A stretch of DNA of 64,000 nt from Actinomyces johnsonii (GTDB taxonomy: Bacteria; Actinomycetota; Actinomycetes; Actinomycetales; Actinomycetaceae). Positions 36,588-45,876 of the stretch are shown here, piece after piece; position 1 is the first letter of the stretch, and the number at the start of each line of letters is the position of its first letter. The notes below the pieces were generated by a model that saw only the letters and a program-made list of their open reading frames with translations, searched no databases and was not told where the DNA came from. The position numbers and the translations under genes are program-made. The stretch spans positions 372,001 through 436,000 of the forward strand of contig NZ_VICB01000003.1 in assembly GCF_006546835.1 (NCBI RefSeq), written 5' to 3'.

Positions 36588-37994
36588 GTGCCCGCCCCGC
36601 CCGCCTTCCGCCTCATGACCGGTGGAACCGCCCCCAACGATGTCGACGCCCTGCGCGCCGTCCTCGCCGAGCGCCTCGCTCGGCGAGGCCTGCTGACGGC
36701 CCAAGGCGGCTGGCCGGCCGCCGGTACCGCGGATCGAGGCGGGGACGAAGAAAGGGGGAGAACCGCACCGCCCCTCCCACTGCTCGTGCCCATCGGCCCG
36801 GGCGAGGATGGGGACCGCGCCCGGGCCGACCTGGTGCGCCGCATCACCCGAGTCCCCCCGCGCACCGACCTCGTCCTGCGCACCTCCGGCTCCACCACCG
36901 GCACCGGACAGCTCATCGCCGTCAGCGCCGCCGCCCTAGTGGCCTCCGCCCGCGCCACCCACGATCGCCTGGGCGGCCCGGGAACCTGGCTCCTGCCACT
37001 GCCAGCCCACCATGTCGCCGGCCTGCAGATCCTCATCCGCTCCCTCATAGCCGCAACCGCTCCCGTCATAGTGGACACGAGCACGGGATTCAGCCCGGCG
37101 GCGCTCGCGGAGGCCCTGCGCTCGGCCCGGCCCTCCGCCGCTCCGACTGCCGACCCCGCTGCCGGTTCTGCTGCGACTCGCCTCTACGTCTCCCTGGTCC
37201 CCACCCAACTGGTGCGCGTCCTGCGCGAGCCGGCGGCGAGCCGCGCCCTGACCGAGGTCGACGCCGTTCTCCTGGGGGGCGCCGCCGTGGACCCGGCGCT
37301 GCTGGCCCGAGCCCGGCAGGCAGGCATCCGCGTGGTCACCACCTACGGCATGAGCGAGACCGGCGGGGGCTGCGTCTACAACGGCCGCCCCCTGGACGGC
37401 GTCGAGCTCTCCATCCAGAACCCCGACGCCGAAGGCGCAGGCCGCATCCTCATCTCCGGTCCGGTCCTGGCCGAGGGCTACCTGCAACCCGCCGACCGCG
37501 CGGCCGACGACGCCGGCGGGAGCTTTCTCAAAAGCGCTGGTAAACGCGTCCTGGCCACCTCGGACCGGGGCCGGCTGCGCTCCGATGGGCGCCTGGAGGT
37601 CCTGGGCCGCCTGGACGATGTCATCATCACCGGCGGCGTCAAGGTCGAGCCCCGCACCGTGGAGGAGGCCCTCACCGGCCTGGATACGGTGGCCGAGGCC
37701 TGCGCCGTCGGCCTGCCGGATACGCAGTGGGGCAGCGTGGTCGTCGCCGCCGTCGTACTCGAACCCGCAGCCGGGCAGGAGACGCCCGGCAACCGAGGCG
37801 GCCCCGACGGCGAGGCCCTGCGCGAGGCGGTCCGCACCCGGCTGGACGGCGCACATGCCCCCAAGCGGATCGTCGTTCTGGAGGCCCTGCCGCTGCGCCC
37901 CAGCGGCAAGGTCGACCGGCGCGCGGTCGCCCGGCTCCTCGCCGCAGCCGCAGAGCCCGTCGAGCCCAGCGAGCTTCTTAGGCCAGGGCCCTGA
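36588..37994 (+). CDS. menE: o-Succinylbenzoate-CoA ligase
   Basis: A 468-residue acyl-CoA synthetase. The P-loop LRTSGSTTGTGQ, adenylation motif TTYGMSETGGGCVYNG, hinge GRLDDVIITGGVKVEP and catalytic lysine in PSGKVDRRA are all present. It activates o-succinylbenzoate for ring closure by MenB (47.2 kb). It is somewhat short, as usual for actinobacterial MenE. The GTG start at 36588 fits the family start. The gene stands alone and converges with the sugar-kinase gene, overlapping it by 17 bases. Confidence 0.92.
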   Translation: MPAPPAFRLMTGGTAPNDVDALRAVLAERLARRGLLTAQGGWPAAGTADRGGDEERGRTAPPLPLLVPIGPGEDGDRARADLVRRITRVPPRTDLVLRTSGSTTGTGQLIAVSAAALVASARATHDRLGGPGTWLLPLPAHHVAGLQILIRSLIAATAPVIVDTSTGFSPAALAEALRSARPSAAPTADPAAGSAATRLYVSLVPTQLVRVLREPAASRALTEVDAVLLGGAAVDPALLARARQAGIRVVTTYGMSETGGGCVYNGRPLDGVELSIQNPDAEGAGRILISGPVLAEGYLQPADRAADDAGGSFLKSAGKRVLATSDRGRLRSDGRLEVLGRLDDVIITGGVKVEPRTVEEALTGLDTVAEACAVGLPDTQWGSVVVAAVVLEPAAGQETPGNRGGPDGEALREAVRTRLDGAHAPKRIVVLEALPLRPSGKVDRRAVARLLAAAAEPVEPSELLRPGP

Positions 37995-38910
37995 TCTCCG
38001 CCTCACTCGGGCAGGTCGCCGGGCCGAAATGCGTCGTCGTCAGGGCGCCGGCGATGTTCGCCCAGCGCAGGGCCGTCGCCAGGTCCGTGCCGCGGGCCAG
38101 CGCGGCGGCCAGGACCCCCGAGTGCGCGTCCCCAGCGCCGTTCGTGTCCACGGGCGTCACCGGGATGCTCGGGGTTCGGGTCGCCGAACCGCCGTCGGCG
38201 AACCAGGAGCCCCGCTCCCCGGCCCGTACCAGTACCGTCCCGAGCAGGCCCGACAGCGCCTCGCAGGTGCTGGCGTGGTCGCCGACCTCCACCGCCGACC
38301 CCAGACGGGCGGCGAGCAGACCCGACTCCCGCTCGTTGAGAGACCAGATGGGCTCCAGCTCGCCGATGCGCTCCAGCGCGGGCAGCGGAACTGAGCCGAC
38401 CATGGGGGAAACGTCGAACAGCGCCCGGCAACCCACCCGGTCCTGTGCCAGCCGTCCCACCAGCCGCTCCAGCGCGACCCTGGAGGCCTCATCGGCCAGG
38501 GAGTAGCCGGAGATGTAGACGACGTCGTCGCCGCGCACCTCGAGGTGGTTGAAGGCGTCGAGCGGCCCCCGGGTCTCGGCGCCGCGCGTGGAGACGAAGG
38601 TGCGCTCGGCTCGCGCATCGGTCATGGCCACGCAGTAGCCCTGGTCGCCCGGTACGAGCGGCCCGACGTGGTCCACCCCGATCGCCTCCAGGGCCTGCCG
38701 AGCCGCCTCGGCGAAGGGTCCCTCGCCCAGCGGCCCGGCATACAGGGTCTCGACGCCGAGCCCGCGGGCAGCCGCCAGCACGTTGAAGCCACCGCCGACG
38801 GCCATGGCGGCCTCGTCGGCGAACACATCGGCGCCTGGCTCGGGAAGCGCCTCGACCCGTAGGACCAGGTCGATAACGACCTGACCGGTGTGAATGACCC
38901 GCCCGGTCAT
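37978..38910 (-). CDS. PfkB family carbohydrate/nucleoside kinase (YegV-like)
   Basis: A 310-residue kinase. The glycine-rich N-terminal PfkB signature is AMAVGGGFNVLAAARGLG, and the C-terminal signature with the catalytic aspartate is PVDTNGAGDAHSGVLAAAL. It phosphorylates a sugar or nucleoside. The start at 38910 overlaps the upstream ADP-ribosylglycohydrolase stop by 4 bases (ATGA). The same pair occurs in E. coli as yegU-yegV beside a nucleoside transporter, so a nucleoside or ribosyl substrate is a fair guess. The 3' end overlaps menE. Confidence 0.88.
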   Translation of the reverse strand: MTGRVIHTGQVVIDLVLRVEALPEPGADVFADEAAMAVGGGFNVLAAARGLGVETLYAGPLGEGPFAEAARQALEAIGVDHVGPLVPGDQGYCVAMTDARAERTFVSTRGAETRGPLDAFNHLEVRGDDVVYISGYSLADEASRVALERLVGRLAQDRVGCRALFDVSPMVGSVPLPALERIGELEPIWSLNERESGLLAARLGSAVEVGDHASTCEALSGLLGTVLVRAGERGSWFADGGSATRTPSIPVTPVDTNGAGDAHSGVLAAALARGTDLATALRWANIAGALTTTHFGPATCPSEAEIRALA

Positions 38911-40016
38911 GACCGCCTCCCGTCTGAGATGACCTCCTGGGACCTCCCGCCGCCCCCGGAGCGGATAGCGAGCAGGGCCTCGCAGAGCGGGCCGAGTTCT
39001 AGGCCCGAGCGTTCCAGCACCTGGCCGACCGGCTCGGCGGGAAGAAGACGAGGTGCGCTTGCTCCTAGGATCGCCCCGGCCATCGCGGCGATGGTGTCGG
39101 TGTCGCCCCCGAGCTCGGCGATGAAGCACAGGCCGGTCAGGGGGCGCTGCGCGAACTCGCGCACCACGACCAGGGCACAGGGGACCGATTCCGCCGACTC
39201 CACCGAGGTTCCGACATACTCGCGCAAATAGTTGGCCAGGGCGTCATCATGCAGGTTCCTGCTCGTCTCCAGGGCCAAGCGGGCGCGGGCCACCACGGAG
39301 GCCTTCTCCGTCCAGTGGCCCCTCCCGGGATGGGCGGCCACGAAGTCCAGCGCCGCCTCCAGGGCGGCCTCGGCGTCGGCTCCGTCGATGGCCGCGCTGA
39401 CCGCGGCGGCGATGAGCCCGGCAGCCTCGAAGCCCTGGCGGGTGTCATGGGTGACCAGGCAGGAGTCGTGAATGGCCCGGGCCAGAGCGTCGTCCGCGGT
39501 ACTCAGGGAGAAGGCGATGCCCACCGGGGCTACTCGCATGGAGGCGCCGTTGGTAGTGCCCTCCCGACCGGTGCGGCGCGGGTCAGCACCGGCGCGCACC
39601 CGCTCCAGAGCGAGCTTCGTGGAGGGACCCAGCAGGTCCAAGGAGCCGCGGGCGCGCACGTTGTCCTCCCAGGTCAGGAGGGTATCGGCGAACCGGTGGG
39701 GGTCGATGTGACCGCCGCCGTCGATGAGGAGGCCGGCCAGGATGAGGGCCTGCTCGGTGTCATCCGTGACGCTGCCCGCCGGCATCGAGGGGGCGATGGG
39801 CTGCTCGGCTACGGCGCTGCGCAGGCCGGTGATGGTGCCGTAGTGCTGGCGGATCTGCTCCGGGCTCATGGACTGGGTGGGCATGCCCAGCGCGTCGCCG
39901 AGGGCCAGACCGGTCAGCGCCCCCAGGGCACGCTCGCGCATCGAGGGGACATCCGCCGGGCGCCCGGGTGCGGGATCGCCCGAAGGGGCGCGGGGACGGG
40001 AAGCTGCGGCTGTCAC
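38907..40016 (-). CDS. ADP-ribosylglycohydrolase family protein (YegU-like)
   Basis: Up to 369 residues. The DraG fold is shown by GALTGLALGDALGMPTQSM, the metal-binding SVTDDTEQAL, TNGASMRVAPVG, and the second metal site GGDTDTIAAMAGAILGA. It should cleave an ADP-ribosyl or ribosyl N-glycosidic bond. The first ~25 residues (Ala/Pro-rich) may not be translated; an ATG at about 39941 (MRERALGALTG) is an alternative. It is the first gene of a two-gene operon with the PfkB kinase and is divergent from menA. Confidence 0.88.
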   Translation of the reverse strand: MTAAASRPRAPSGDPAPGRPADVPSMRERALGALTGLALGDALGMPTQSMSPEQIRQHYGTITGLRSAVAEQPIAPSMPAGSVTDDTEQALILAGLLIDGGGHIDPHRFADTLLTWEDNVRARGSLDLLGPSTKLALERVRAGADPRRTGREGTTNGASMRVAPVGIAFSLSTADDALARAIHDSCLVTHDTRQGFEAAGLIAAAVSAAIDGADAEAALEAALDFVAAHPGRGHWTEKASVVARARLALETSRNLHDDALANYLREYVGTSVESAESVPCALVVVREFAQRPLTGLCFIAELGGDTDTIAAMAGAILGASAPRLLPAEPVGQVLERSGLELGPLCEALLAIRSGGGGRSQEVISDGRRS

Positions 40017-40114
40017 GGGGTCTTCCTGATGATGACAGTGCTGGTGAGAGTGCCGGCACCGGTGGTGGCGCTGGTAGGGTCGCTGCCGCCTACCCTAGAG
40101 GATTGGAGAGAGTC

Positions 40115-41086
40115 GTGAGCGTCGAGAGCGCACAGGACGGCGGACCTCGCGCCACCAGCTGGGCGGAGGTAGTGCGCCTGCGCACCCTGCCTGCCGCCGT
40201 CGCCCCCGTCATCCTGGGCGCCGGGGCCGCAGCCGCGATGGGGAACCTCTCGGTAGTGCGTGTCCTCCTGGCCGCGGGCGTGGCCCTGGCGCTGCAAGTC
40301 GGCTGCAACCTGGCCAATGACTACTCCGACGGCGTGCGCGGCACCGACGACGATCGCTCCGGGCCGCCCCGCCTGACCGCCTCCGGGCAGGTCGCCCCCG
40401 GCACGGTCAAGCTCGCCGCCTTCGGCTGCTTCGGACTGGGAGCCCTCCTGGGCCTGGCCCTGGTGGTCCTGAGCGGACACTGGTGGCTGCTGATCATCGG
40501 CGCTGCGGCGATCGCGGCCGCCTGGTTCTACACCGGAGGCCCCCGCCCCTACGGCTACGCTGGCCTGGGGGAAGTGTTCGTGTTCGTCTTCTTCGGCCTG
40601 GTCGCTACCGTGGGAACCACCTACGTCCAGGCCGGCACGGTCCCGGGCTGGCTGTGGCCCTCGGCCTGCGGGATCGGCCTGCTCGCCTGCTCCCTGCTCA
40701 TGGTCAACAACCTGCGCGACATCGACACCGACCCCCGCCACGGCAAGATGACCCTGGCCGTCCGCCTGGGGGAGCAGGGGGCGCGGCGCGCCTTCTCTGC
40801 CATGCTCTACCTGCCTCTCCTCCTGGGAGCGGTCGGGCTCCTATGGGCGCGTGATGCCGGATCGGCCAGTCCCGCCGACGGTGGGGGGCGGGTCAGCCCG
40901 TTGCTGAGCCTGCTGATCTCAGTGGGTGTGCCGCTCCTGCTCTTGCCACTGGTCCGTCGAGCCACCGCCCCTGTTCGCGCTGATGCCAGGGGCCGCGACC
41001 TCATCGGCTCCCTGCGTGACGCAGGACTTCTGGAGCTGGCTTACGGCATCGCCTTCGCAGCCGCTACCGTCATCATCACTCTGTGA
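40115..41086 (+). CDS. menA: 1,4-Dihydroxy-2-naphthoate prenyltransferase
   Basis: A 323-residue, eight- to nine-helix UbiA-superfamily protein. The prenyl-diphosphate site is NLANDYSDGVRGTDDDR, and the second Asp motif is NNLRDIDTDPRHGK. It joins a polyprenyl chain to DHNA, giving demethylmenaquinone in the membrane. GTG 40115 has the ribosome site TTGGAGAGAG; the longer frame upstream overlaps the divergent gene. The DHNA-forming steps are encoded by other genes in the window (menF, menD, menC, menE, menB). Confidence 0.93.
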   Translation: MSVESAQDGGPRATSWAEVVRLRTLPAAVAPVILGAGAAAAMGNLSVVRVLLAAGVALALQVGCNLANDYSDGVRGTDDDRSGPPRLTASGQVAPGTVKLAAFGCFGLGALLGLALVVLSGHWWLLIIGAAAIAAAWFYTGGPRPYGYAGLGEVFVFVFFGLVATVGTTYVQAGTVPGWLWPSACGIGLLACSLLMVNNLRDIDTDPRHGKMTLAVRLGEQGARRAFSAMLYLPLLLGAVGLLWARDAGSASPADGGGRVSPLLSLLISVGVPLLLLPLVRRATAPVRADARGRDLIGSLRDAGLLELAYGIAFAAATVIITL

Positions 41087-41224
41087 GGTTTTCTCCGACT
41101 CCGCCAACCTGTCGTGATCCCATGTGAGACCGGCGTGTCGAAGTGAAGCACACGTTAAGATGTTGTGATCTGAGCCACGTGAATATGTTTGATGATCGGC
41201 GTCCGTGATCGGAAGGGGGTCATA

Positions 41225-41893
41225 ATGTCTCTCGATGGTGTGCAAAGCGATGAGCCGCAGACGCGCATTCCTCGTAGTTGGTGCTCTCGGGATCGTCTGG
41301 TTCTGACGATTCTGCGTTCTCCGGGAATGATGGGGAGCGCGTTGTTTCTCATCTTGATGTTTGGTGGAGTGGGGTACACCTCCTTTTCTAGTATGTTAGA
41401 GGAAGGACTGCCCTTATTTGATCTGTCGACATCTGATGGATGGTTTCATGTCCTGCTTGTGGCGGTTATCCTTCTTATCTTCTTCATGTCTTTCTTCCTG
41501 CTTTTCAGTTATTTGGTAGTGGATTCTGAAGGGCTGCACTTGCACAGGTTTATAGTTTTCTGGTGGTGGTCCCGAGACGTCTCTTGGGTTGATTTCAGGT
41601 GGGGTAGCTTTTTGAAGCGTACTGCATCGAATGGTGCAGTCACAGCAACTCTGTGCGTGTCTTCTGACTGGAGATCATGGGAGCCGGAGGAAGGTGAGGG
41701 TGAAGAATTCTTGAATACCTACTACCCTCCGATCATGACTGCTAGGGGGTCTCAGATTCCAGGTTTGCGAGGTGTTGGCGTGTCTGGGCTCGCAGGTGCA
41801 AGGCGTGTGGCACTGGCTTGGCGCCAGATTGTGGACTGGGCGGAGTACAAGGGATATCTACGGCAAGGCGACACCCGTCCTGGAGTCGCTTAA
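41225..41893 (+). CDS. Membrane protein with PH-like soluble part
   Basis: A 222-residue protein. The ATG at 41225 follows the ribosome site GGAAGGGGG; an earlier in-frame start at 41189 is less likely. Two membrane helices (ALFLILMFGGVGYTSF; VLLVAVILLIFFMSFFLLF) precede a soluble part beginning LVVDSEGLHLHRFIVFWWWS that resembles the PH-like membrane proteins at 3.5 and 54.6 kb. GC content is lower than in the neighbours. Function unknown. A perfect terminator hairpin follows at 41911-41942. Confidence 0.7.
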   Translation: MSLDGVQSDEPQTRIPRSWCSRDRLVLTILRSPGMMGSALFLILMFGGVGYTSFSSMLEEGLPLFDLSTSDGWFHVLLVAVILLIFFMSFFLLFSYLVVDSEGLHLHRFIVFWWWSRDVSWVDFRWGSFLKRTASNGAVTATLCVSSDWRSWEPEEGEGEEFLNTYYPPIMTARGSQIPGLRGVGVSGLAGARRVALAWRQIVDWAEYKGYLRQGDTRPGVA

Positions 41894-41910
41894 CGACGTT
41901 GCCAAATGAC

Positions 41911-41942
41911 GTGGGCTGCACCGAAATAACGGTGCAGCCCAC
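41911..41942. terminator. Rho-independent-like terminator, bidirectional
   Basis: GTGGGCTGCACCG pairs perfectly with CGGTGCAGCCCAC around the loop AAATAA. It sits between the convergent ends of the 41.2 kb membrane protein gene and the YagU-like gene. There is only a short T-containing tail. Confidence 0.85.
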
Positions 41943-41972
41943 ATTGTGGGGGTGGCGGGAAGCCGCTGTGGC

Positions 41973-42554
41973 TCAGCGGGCCGGTTCGGCATCGAGTGGA
42001 ATCCAGGGATCGGGCTGGTGGGTGATGCGGTTGCGCAGGTCGCGGCGCACCAGCTCGATGGACCACAGCCAGATGACGTGCCCCAGCGCCTCGGAGAAAT
42101 GCTCCGCCCAGGTCTGCCCGCCGGCGACCCATGGGAAGGGCGAGGGAACCGTGCCCGTCAGCGGCATAAGCACCAGGTGCGCCCCCACCCACACGAGCAG
42201 ACCGAAGGCGGCCCCCTGCCACAGCGTGATCGACTTGTAGTACTCCGCCATGACGCAGTAGAAGAGGGCGAAGACGATCGCGAAGCTGAAGTGGATGATG
42301 AAGGAGTAGATCGGCAGGCCCTCGTTGCCGTTGAAGGTGACGCCGGTGTGGGACTGCTCCGAGGTCATCCCCAGTTGCTCCAGGAGCCTCTGAGGTGGGT
42401 TCGTGGCGTTGCGCTCCGGGGTGCGGGGCGGGAAAGGGACCTCCCATCCGAACTTAACGATGGCGGAGAAGAGCCCTCCGATGATGCCGACGACGATTGC
42501 GGTTCCGATCCGTCGCCGCGTGGGGTCGGTCTTTTCCAACAGGGTGGACATCAT
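41973..42554 (-). CDS. YagU family membrane protein (DUF1440)
   Basis: A 193-residue protein with four membrane helices, starting MMSTLLEKTDPTRRRIG. The helices cover GTAIVVGIIGGLFSAIVKFGWEVPFPPR, YSFIIHFSFAIVFALFYCVMAEYY, LWQGAAFGLLVWVGAHL and GHVIWLWSIELV; this is the YagU pattern including the conserved WEVPFPPR and NPP. E. coli YagU contributes to acid resistance. The start at 42554 is preferred over 42695, since upstream residues lack family similarity and cover an inverted repeat. Confidence 0.88.
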   Translation of the reverse strand: MMSTLLEKTDPTRRRIGTAIVVGIIGGLFSAIVKFGWEVPFPPRTPERNATNPPQRLLEQLGMTSEQSHTGVTFNGNEGLPIYSFIIHFSFAIVFALFYCVMAEYYKSITLWQGAAFGLLVWVGAHLVLMPLTGTVPSPFPWVAGGQTWAEHFSEALGHVIWLWSIELVRRDLRNRITHQPDPWIPLDAEPAR

Positions 42555-42594
42555 GGGCGCCTCCGGGGGATCGGGGGAGCGGACAGGGCAGTGA

Positions 42595-42657
42595 CCGGGT
42601 CGGTGGACGGCTTGCAGTTCGAACGGTGTCTTGGTCGTCCGTTGTCCACCGACCCGG
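42595..42657. promoter_or_regulatory. Inverted repeat in the yagU-like leader
   Basis: CCGGGTCGGTGGAC (42595-42608) pairs perfectly with GTCCACCGACCCGG (42644-42657), with a 35-base loop holding TTCGAA. It lies 41-103 bases upstream of the YagU-like start on its transcribed strand. It may be a leader hairpin, or a terminator of transcription from the lipoprotein gene upstream. Confidence 0.5.
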
Positions 42658-42792
42658 CCTCCGGAAGCCTGGCATGAGAAGTGGTCCGACCGCAACGCTG
42701 TCGTGATCTACAGCTGGCCGTGTCCCACGTGTGCTGGAGAGGGGATTGAAAGGGTAGAACATGAGGAGGACCCCGTCAAATGGATGGTGGGC

Positions 42793-43239
42793 TCAGTTGC
42801 CGCCGCCCTGCTCGTTGCCGCTGTCGGGCTTCGCGGAGCCGCCCTGCTGGTTGCTGCCACTACCCCCGTTGCCCTGGTGGTTGTCGCCCTGAACGGAGCC
42901 GCCCTGCTGGCTGGTGGCGGTGCTGTCTGAGCCGCCCTGGTGGTCGCCGCCCTCGGAGCCGCCCTGCTGGTCGCCGCCCTCGGAGCCGCCCTGCTGGTCG
43001 CCGCCCTCGGGCTTCGCGGAACCTTCGACGCCGCCCTTGTTGTCGGCACCGCCGGACATCTTGCTGTCGGCGCTGGGGGTCGCGGCGCCGCCGTCGCTGC
43101 TCTTGCCGGCGGTCTGGTCGGTGGCGGGAGTGGTCGAATTGCTCGAGCCGGAGCCGGAGCAGGCGGCCAGACCGAGTCCGGCGGTGACGATGAGGAGTGA
43201 GGCGGCGAAGGCCTTGGCACGAGTAGCGGTGGATCGCAT
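42793..43239 (-). CDS. Low-complexity Gly/Gln/Ser lipoprotein
   Basis: A 148-residue lipoprotein. The signal sequence ends in the lipobox LAAC (Cys27). The mature part is disordered and contains a 9-residue repeat, GGDQQGGSE, three times with changes, within a Gly/Gln/Ser/Asn-rich tail. A ribosome site AAGGAGAA precedes the ATG. It is divergent from the dipZ-like gene, with about 270 bases between. No function can be read from it; a spacer, adhesin-like or substrate-binding role is only a guess. Confidence 0.75.
   Translation of the reverse strand: MRSTATRAKAFAASLLIVTAGLGLAACSGSGSSNSTTPATDQTAGKSSDGGAATPSADSKMSGGADNKGGVEGSAKPEGGDQQGGSEGGDQQGGSEGGDHQGGSDSTATSQQGGSVQGDNHQGNGGSGSNQQGGSAKPDSGNEQGGGN
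42931..43010. repeat. 27-bp tandem repeat, about three copies
   Basis: In-frame repeats within the lipoprotein gene that encode GGDQQGGSE-type units. Near-identity at the base level suggests recent slippage expansion. Confidence 0.8.
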
Positions 43240-43506
43240 GAGTTCTCCTTATGCGGTTGCTGGTGCGGTGTCAGTGCGGGTCGGCGTGAATCACTGTGAG
43301 TCACTGAGAGGCGACCCGCTCTTGCGGATCCGGAGTCGCCGTCGTCCGTGCTGTTTGCAGACGTTTCACGTGGGAGTCCGACGGCGCCCGTCGTAAGTGA
43401 CGATCGTCATAGACGGCTATGTGGTTGTTCGACAATCCCCGTTGCCGATGGCTCCGAACCACTTTCGAGACTAGCAACAACAAACGGACCGAAAGGGTGA
43501 ATCATC

Positions 43507-45204
43507 GTGACAACCATCTCTAGTCTGGTGGTCATCGGACTGCTCGGAGGGCTTATCACGGGCATCTCGCCGTGCGTCCTGCCCGTGCTCCCCGTCATCC
43601 TCCTCTCCGCGGGAGCGCAGGGCGCACGTGGGGACGGAGAGGAGTCCGGCGGCGGCCCCGTCTCCCGTTTTCATCCCTACCTCGTGGTGACCGGCCTTGT
43701 GGTCAGTTTCACGGCGTTCACGCTTCTGGGGTCGACCCTGCTGAGCCTTCTCCACCTGCCGCAGGACCTCATCCGGTGGATCGGCATCGTCATGCTCGCC
43801 CTCATCGGCCTGGGCATGATGCTGCCGAGGGTCATGGAGATCCTGGAGCGCCCCTTCGCGCGCTTCCAGCGCTTCGGCGGTTCGAAGAACCCCTCGAACG
43901 GGTTCCTCCTCGGCCTGGTGCTGGGGGCCGCCTATGTGCCCTGCGCCGGCCCGGTTCTGGCGGCCGTCGCCGTGGCGGGTGCTACGGGGAGGATCGGCGT
44001 CGACACCGTCGCACTGGCCCTGTCCTTCGCCATCGGCACGGCGATCCCGCTGCTGGCCTTCGCCTTGGCCGGGCGCGGCATCACGGAGCGGATCCGGGCC
44101 TTCCGCACCCGTCAGCGCGCCATCCGCGTTACCGCTGGCGTCGTCATGCTCGGCCTGTCCGTGGCACTGGTCCTGGACGCCCCGGCTGCTCTCCAGCGCC
44201 GTCTGCCCGACTACACGGCCTCCCTCCAATCCCGCACTGATTCCCTTTTGCACGGTGATTCCTCCTCTGGACCCTGCAGGCCTGGAGCCGCCAAGCTCGG
44301 CGACTGCGGGCCGCTACCCGCCATCGAGGGTGCGGTGGCCTGGCTCAACACGCCCGGCGACCAGCCCCTGACCCAGAAGGACCGTGCCGGCAAGGTCACC
44401 CTGGTGGACTTCTTCGCCTACTCCTGCATCAACTGCCAGCGTTCCGTACCCGGCATCGAGAAGCTGCACCAGACCTACGCCAAGTACGGCCTGCAGGTGA
44501 TCGGCGTCCACTCCCCTGAGTACGCCTTCGAGAAGGAGGTCGACAATGTGCGCGGTGGCGTCGAGCGCCTGGGCATCACCTACCCGGTGGCCGTCGACTC
44601 CAACCTGACCACGTGGACCAACTTCGACAACCACTACTGGCCCGCCCACTACCTGGCCGACGCTAAGGGCAACGTCCGCCAGACCCACGTCGGCGAAGGC
44701 GGGGAGGCCACCACGGAGAAGCACATCCGCGAACTGCTCAAGCAGGCCGATCCGAACGCGTCCCTGCCCGCACCCGTTTTCTCCGAGGCTAACGACGACG
44801 CGGGCACGAACAGCCCCCGCACCCCCGAGACCTACCTGGGCTCGGACCGGGCCTCCGGCTTCGCACAGGGCGCCCTGCACAAGGGACAGCACTCCTTCTC
44901 CTTCCCCTCCCATCTTCAGGCCGACACCTTCGCCCTGGACGGCACATGGAAGGTTGAGCCGCAGTCCATCGCCCCGGTTGAGGGTAAGGGCCGCCTGCGC
45001 CTGTCCTACCGCGGCAAGCAGGTCAACCTCGTCGTCTCCGGGGAGGGAGACCTGACCTGGACGGTCAACGGACAAACCCGCACCACCCACGTCTCCGGCG
45101 TTCCCAACGGGATGGAACTGGTCCACACCGACGAGGCGGGATCAGGCGAGCTCGAGCTGGAGGCATCGCCCGGGCTGCAGCTGTACTCCTTCACCTTCGG
45201 GTGA
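43507..45204 (+). CDS. DipZ-like protein: CcdA/DsbD membrane domain + thioredoxin domain + C-terminal beta domain
   Basis: A 565-residue protein. The N-terminal membrane part (about 1-235) has the CcdA/DsbD cysteines in [17 protein letters not shown] and [19 protein letters not shown] TlpA-like thioredoxin domain follows with the redox motif CINC (307-310). The last ~150 residues are a beta-rich domain ([22 protein letters not shown]), as in mycobacterial DipZ. It moves reducing power from the cytoplasm to extracellular thiols. The GTG start at 43507 is used. It is followed by sigK and rskA. Confidence 0.93.
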   Translation: MTTISSLVVIGLLGGLITGISPCVLPVLPVILLSAGAQGARGDGEESGGGPVSRFHPYLVVTGLVVSFTAFTLLGSTLLSLLHLPQDLIRWIGIVMLALIGLGMMLPRVMEILERPFARFQRFGGSKNPSNGFLLGLVLGAAYVPCAGPVLAAVAVAGATGRIGVDTVALALSFAIGTAIPLLAFALAGRGITERIRAFRTRQRAIRVTAGVVMLGLSVALVLDAPAALQRRLPDYTASLQSRTDSLLHGDSSSGPCRPGAAKLGDCGPLPAIEGAVAWLNTPGDQPLTQKDRAGKVTLVDFFAYSCINCQRSVPGIEKLHQTYAKYGLQVIGVHSPEYAFEKEVDNVRGGVERLGITYPVAVDSNLTTWTNFDNHYWPAHYLADAKGNVRQTHVGEGGEATTEKHIRELLKQADPNASLPAPVFSEANDDAGTNSPRTPETYLGSDRASGFAQGALHKGQHSFSFPSHLQADTFALDGTWKVEPQSIAPVEGKGRLRLSYRGKQVNLVVSGEGDLTWTVNGQTRTTHVSGVPNGMELVHTDEAGSGELELEASPGLQLYSFTFG

Positions 45205-45243
45205 TCCGACAGTGACGGCAGGGACGACCGAGGAGACGATGCG

Positions 45244-45876
45244 ATGAGCCTGGTGACGCTGGAACCGCGGACCGGGACGCGCACCGTCCCCGCCCGCGGG
45301 CTCACCTACCATTCCCCTGTGACAAGCAGCAGTTCCAGCAGCTCCGAGGGGGAGTGGATCGCACAGGTGGCCGACGGCGATGCCGACGCCTTCGCCCGCC
45401 TCTACGACGCCTGGTCCTCTCGCCTTTTCGCGCTGATCCTGCAGATCGTCGTCGACCACGCCCAGAGCGAGGAGGTCCTCCAGGAAGTCTTCCTCGAGGT
45501 GTGGCGCACGGCCGGCTCCTTCTCCCCGACCCGGGGCAGCGCCCGTGCCTGGCTAGTGACCATGGCCAGGCGCCGGGCCATCGACCGGGTCCGTTCCTCC
45601 CAATCCTCCCGGGACCGGGAGAGCCGGTGGCATGACTACATGCCCGACGTCGACCTGACAATCCAACAGGTCGAGGACAGACTCGTGGGCGAGCAGGTGC
45701 ACCGGGCGCTCGAGGCAGTGGGGGAGCCCTACCGCTCCACCATCGAGCTGGCCTACTTCACCGGCCTGACCCACCGCGAGATCGCCCGCCGCACGGATAC
45801 GCCGTTGGGAACGGTCAAAACCCGCATCAGGGACGGAATGGCACGGTTACGACGAGAGCTGGGGGTGCAGTCATGA
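45244..45876 (+). CDS. sigK: ECF RNA polymerase sigma factor, SigK type
   Basis: A 210-residue sigma factor. Region 2 includes DADAFARLYDAWSSRLFAL and EEVLQEVFLEVW; region 4 includes AYFTGLTHREIARRTDTPLGTVKTRIRDGMARLR. It follows the dipZ-like gene by 39 bases and overlaps its anti-sigma gene by 4 bases (ATGA), the genetic signature of SigK-RskA. In mycobacteria, SigK controls dipZ and secreted antigens. ATG 45244 has GAGGAGACG upstream; the first ~30 residues may be variable. Confidence 0.93.
   Translation: MSLVTLEPRTGTRTVPARGLTYHSPVTSSSSSSSEGEWIAQVADGDADAFARLYDAWSSRLFALILQIVVDHAQSEEVLQEVFLEVWRTAGSFSPTRGSARAWLVTMARRRAIDRVRSSQSSRDRESRWHDYMPDVDLTIQQVEDRLVGEQVHRALEAVGEPYRSTIELAYFTGLTHREIARRTDTPLGTVKTRIRDGMARLRRELGVQS

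Noticed and set aside
42931-43010. CRISPR-like regular repeats
   Set aside because: The 27-bp units are contiguous, in frame and without spacers; they are coding tandem repeats.
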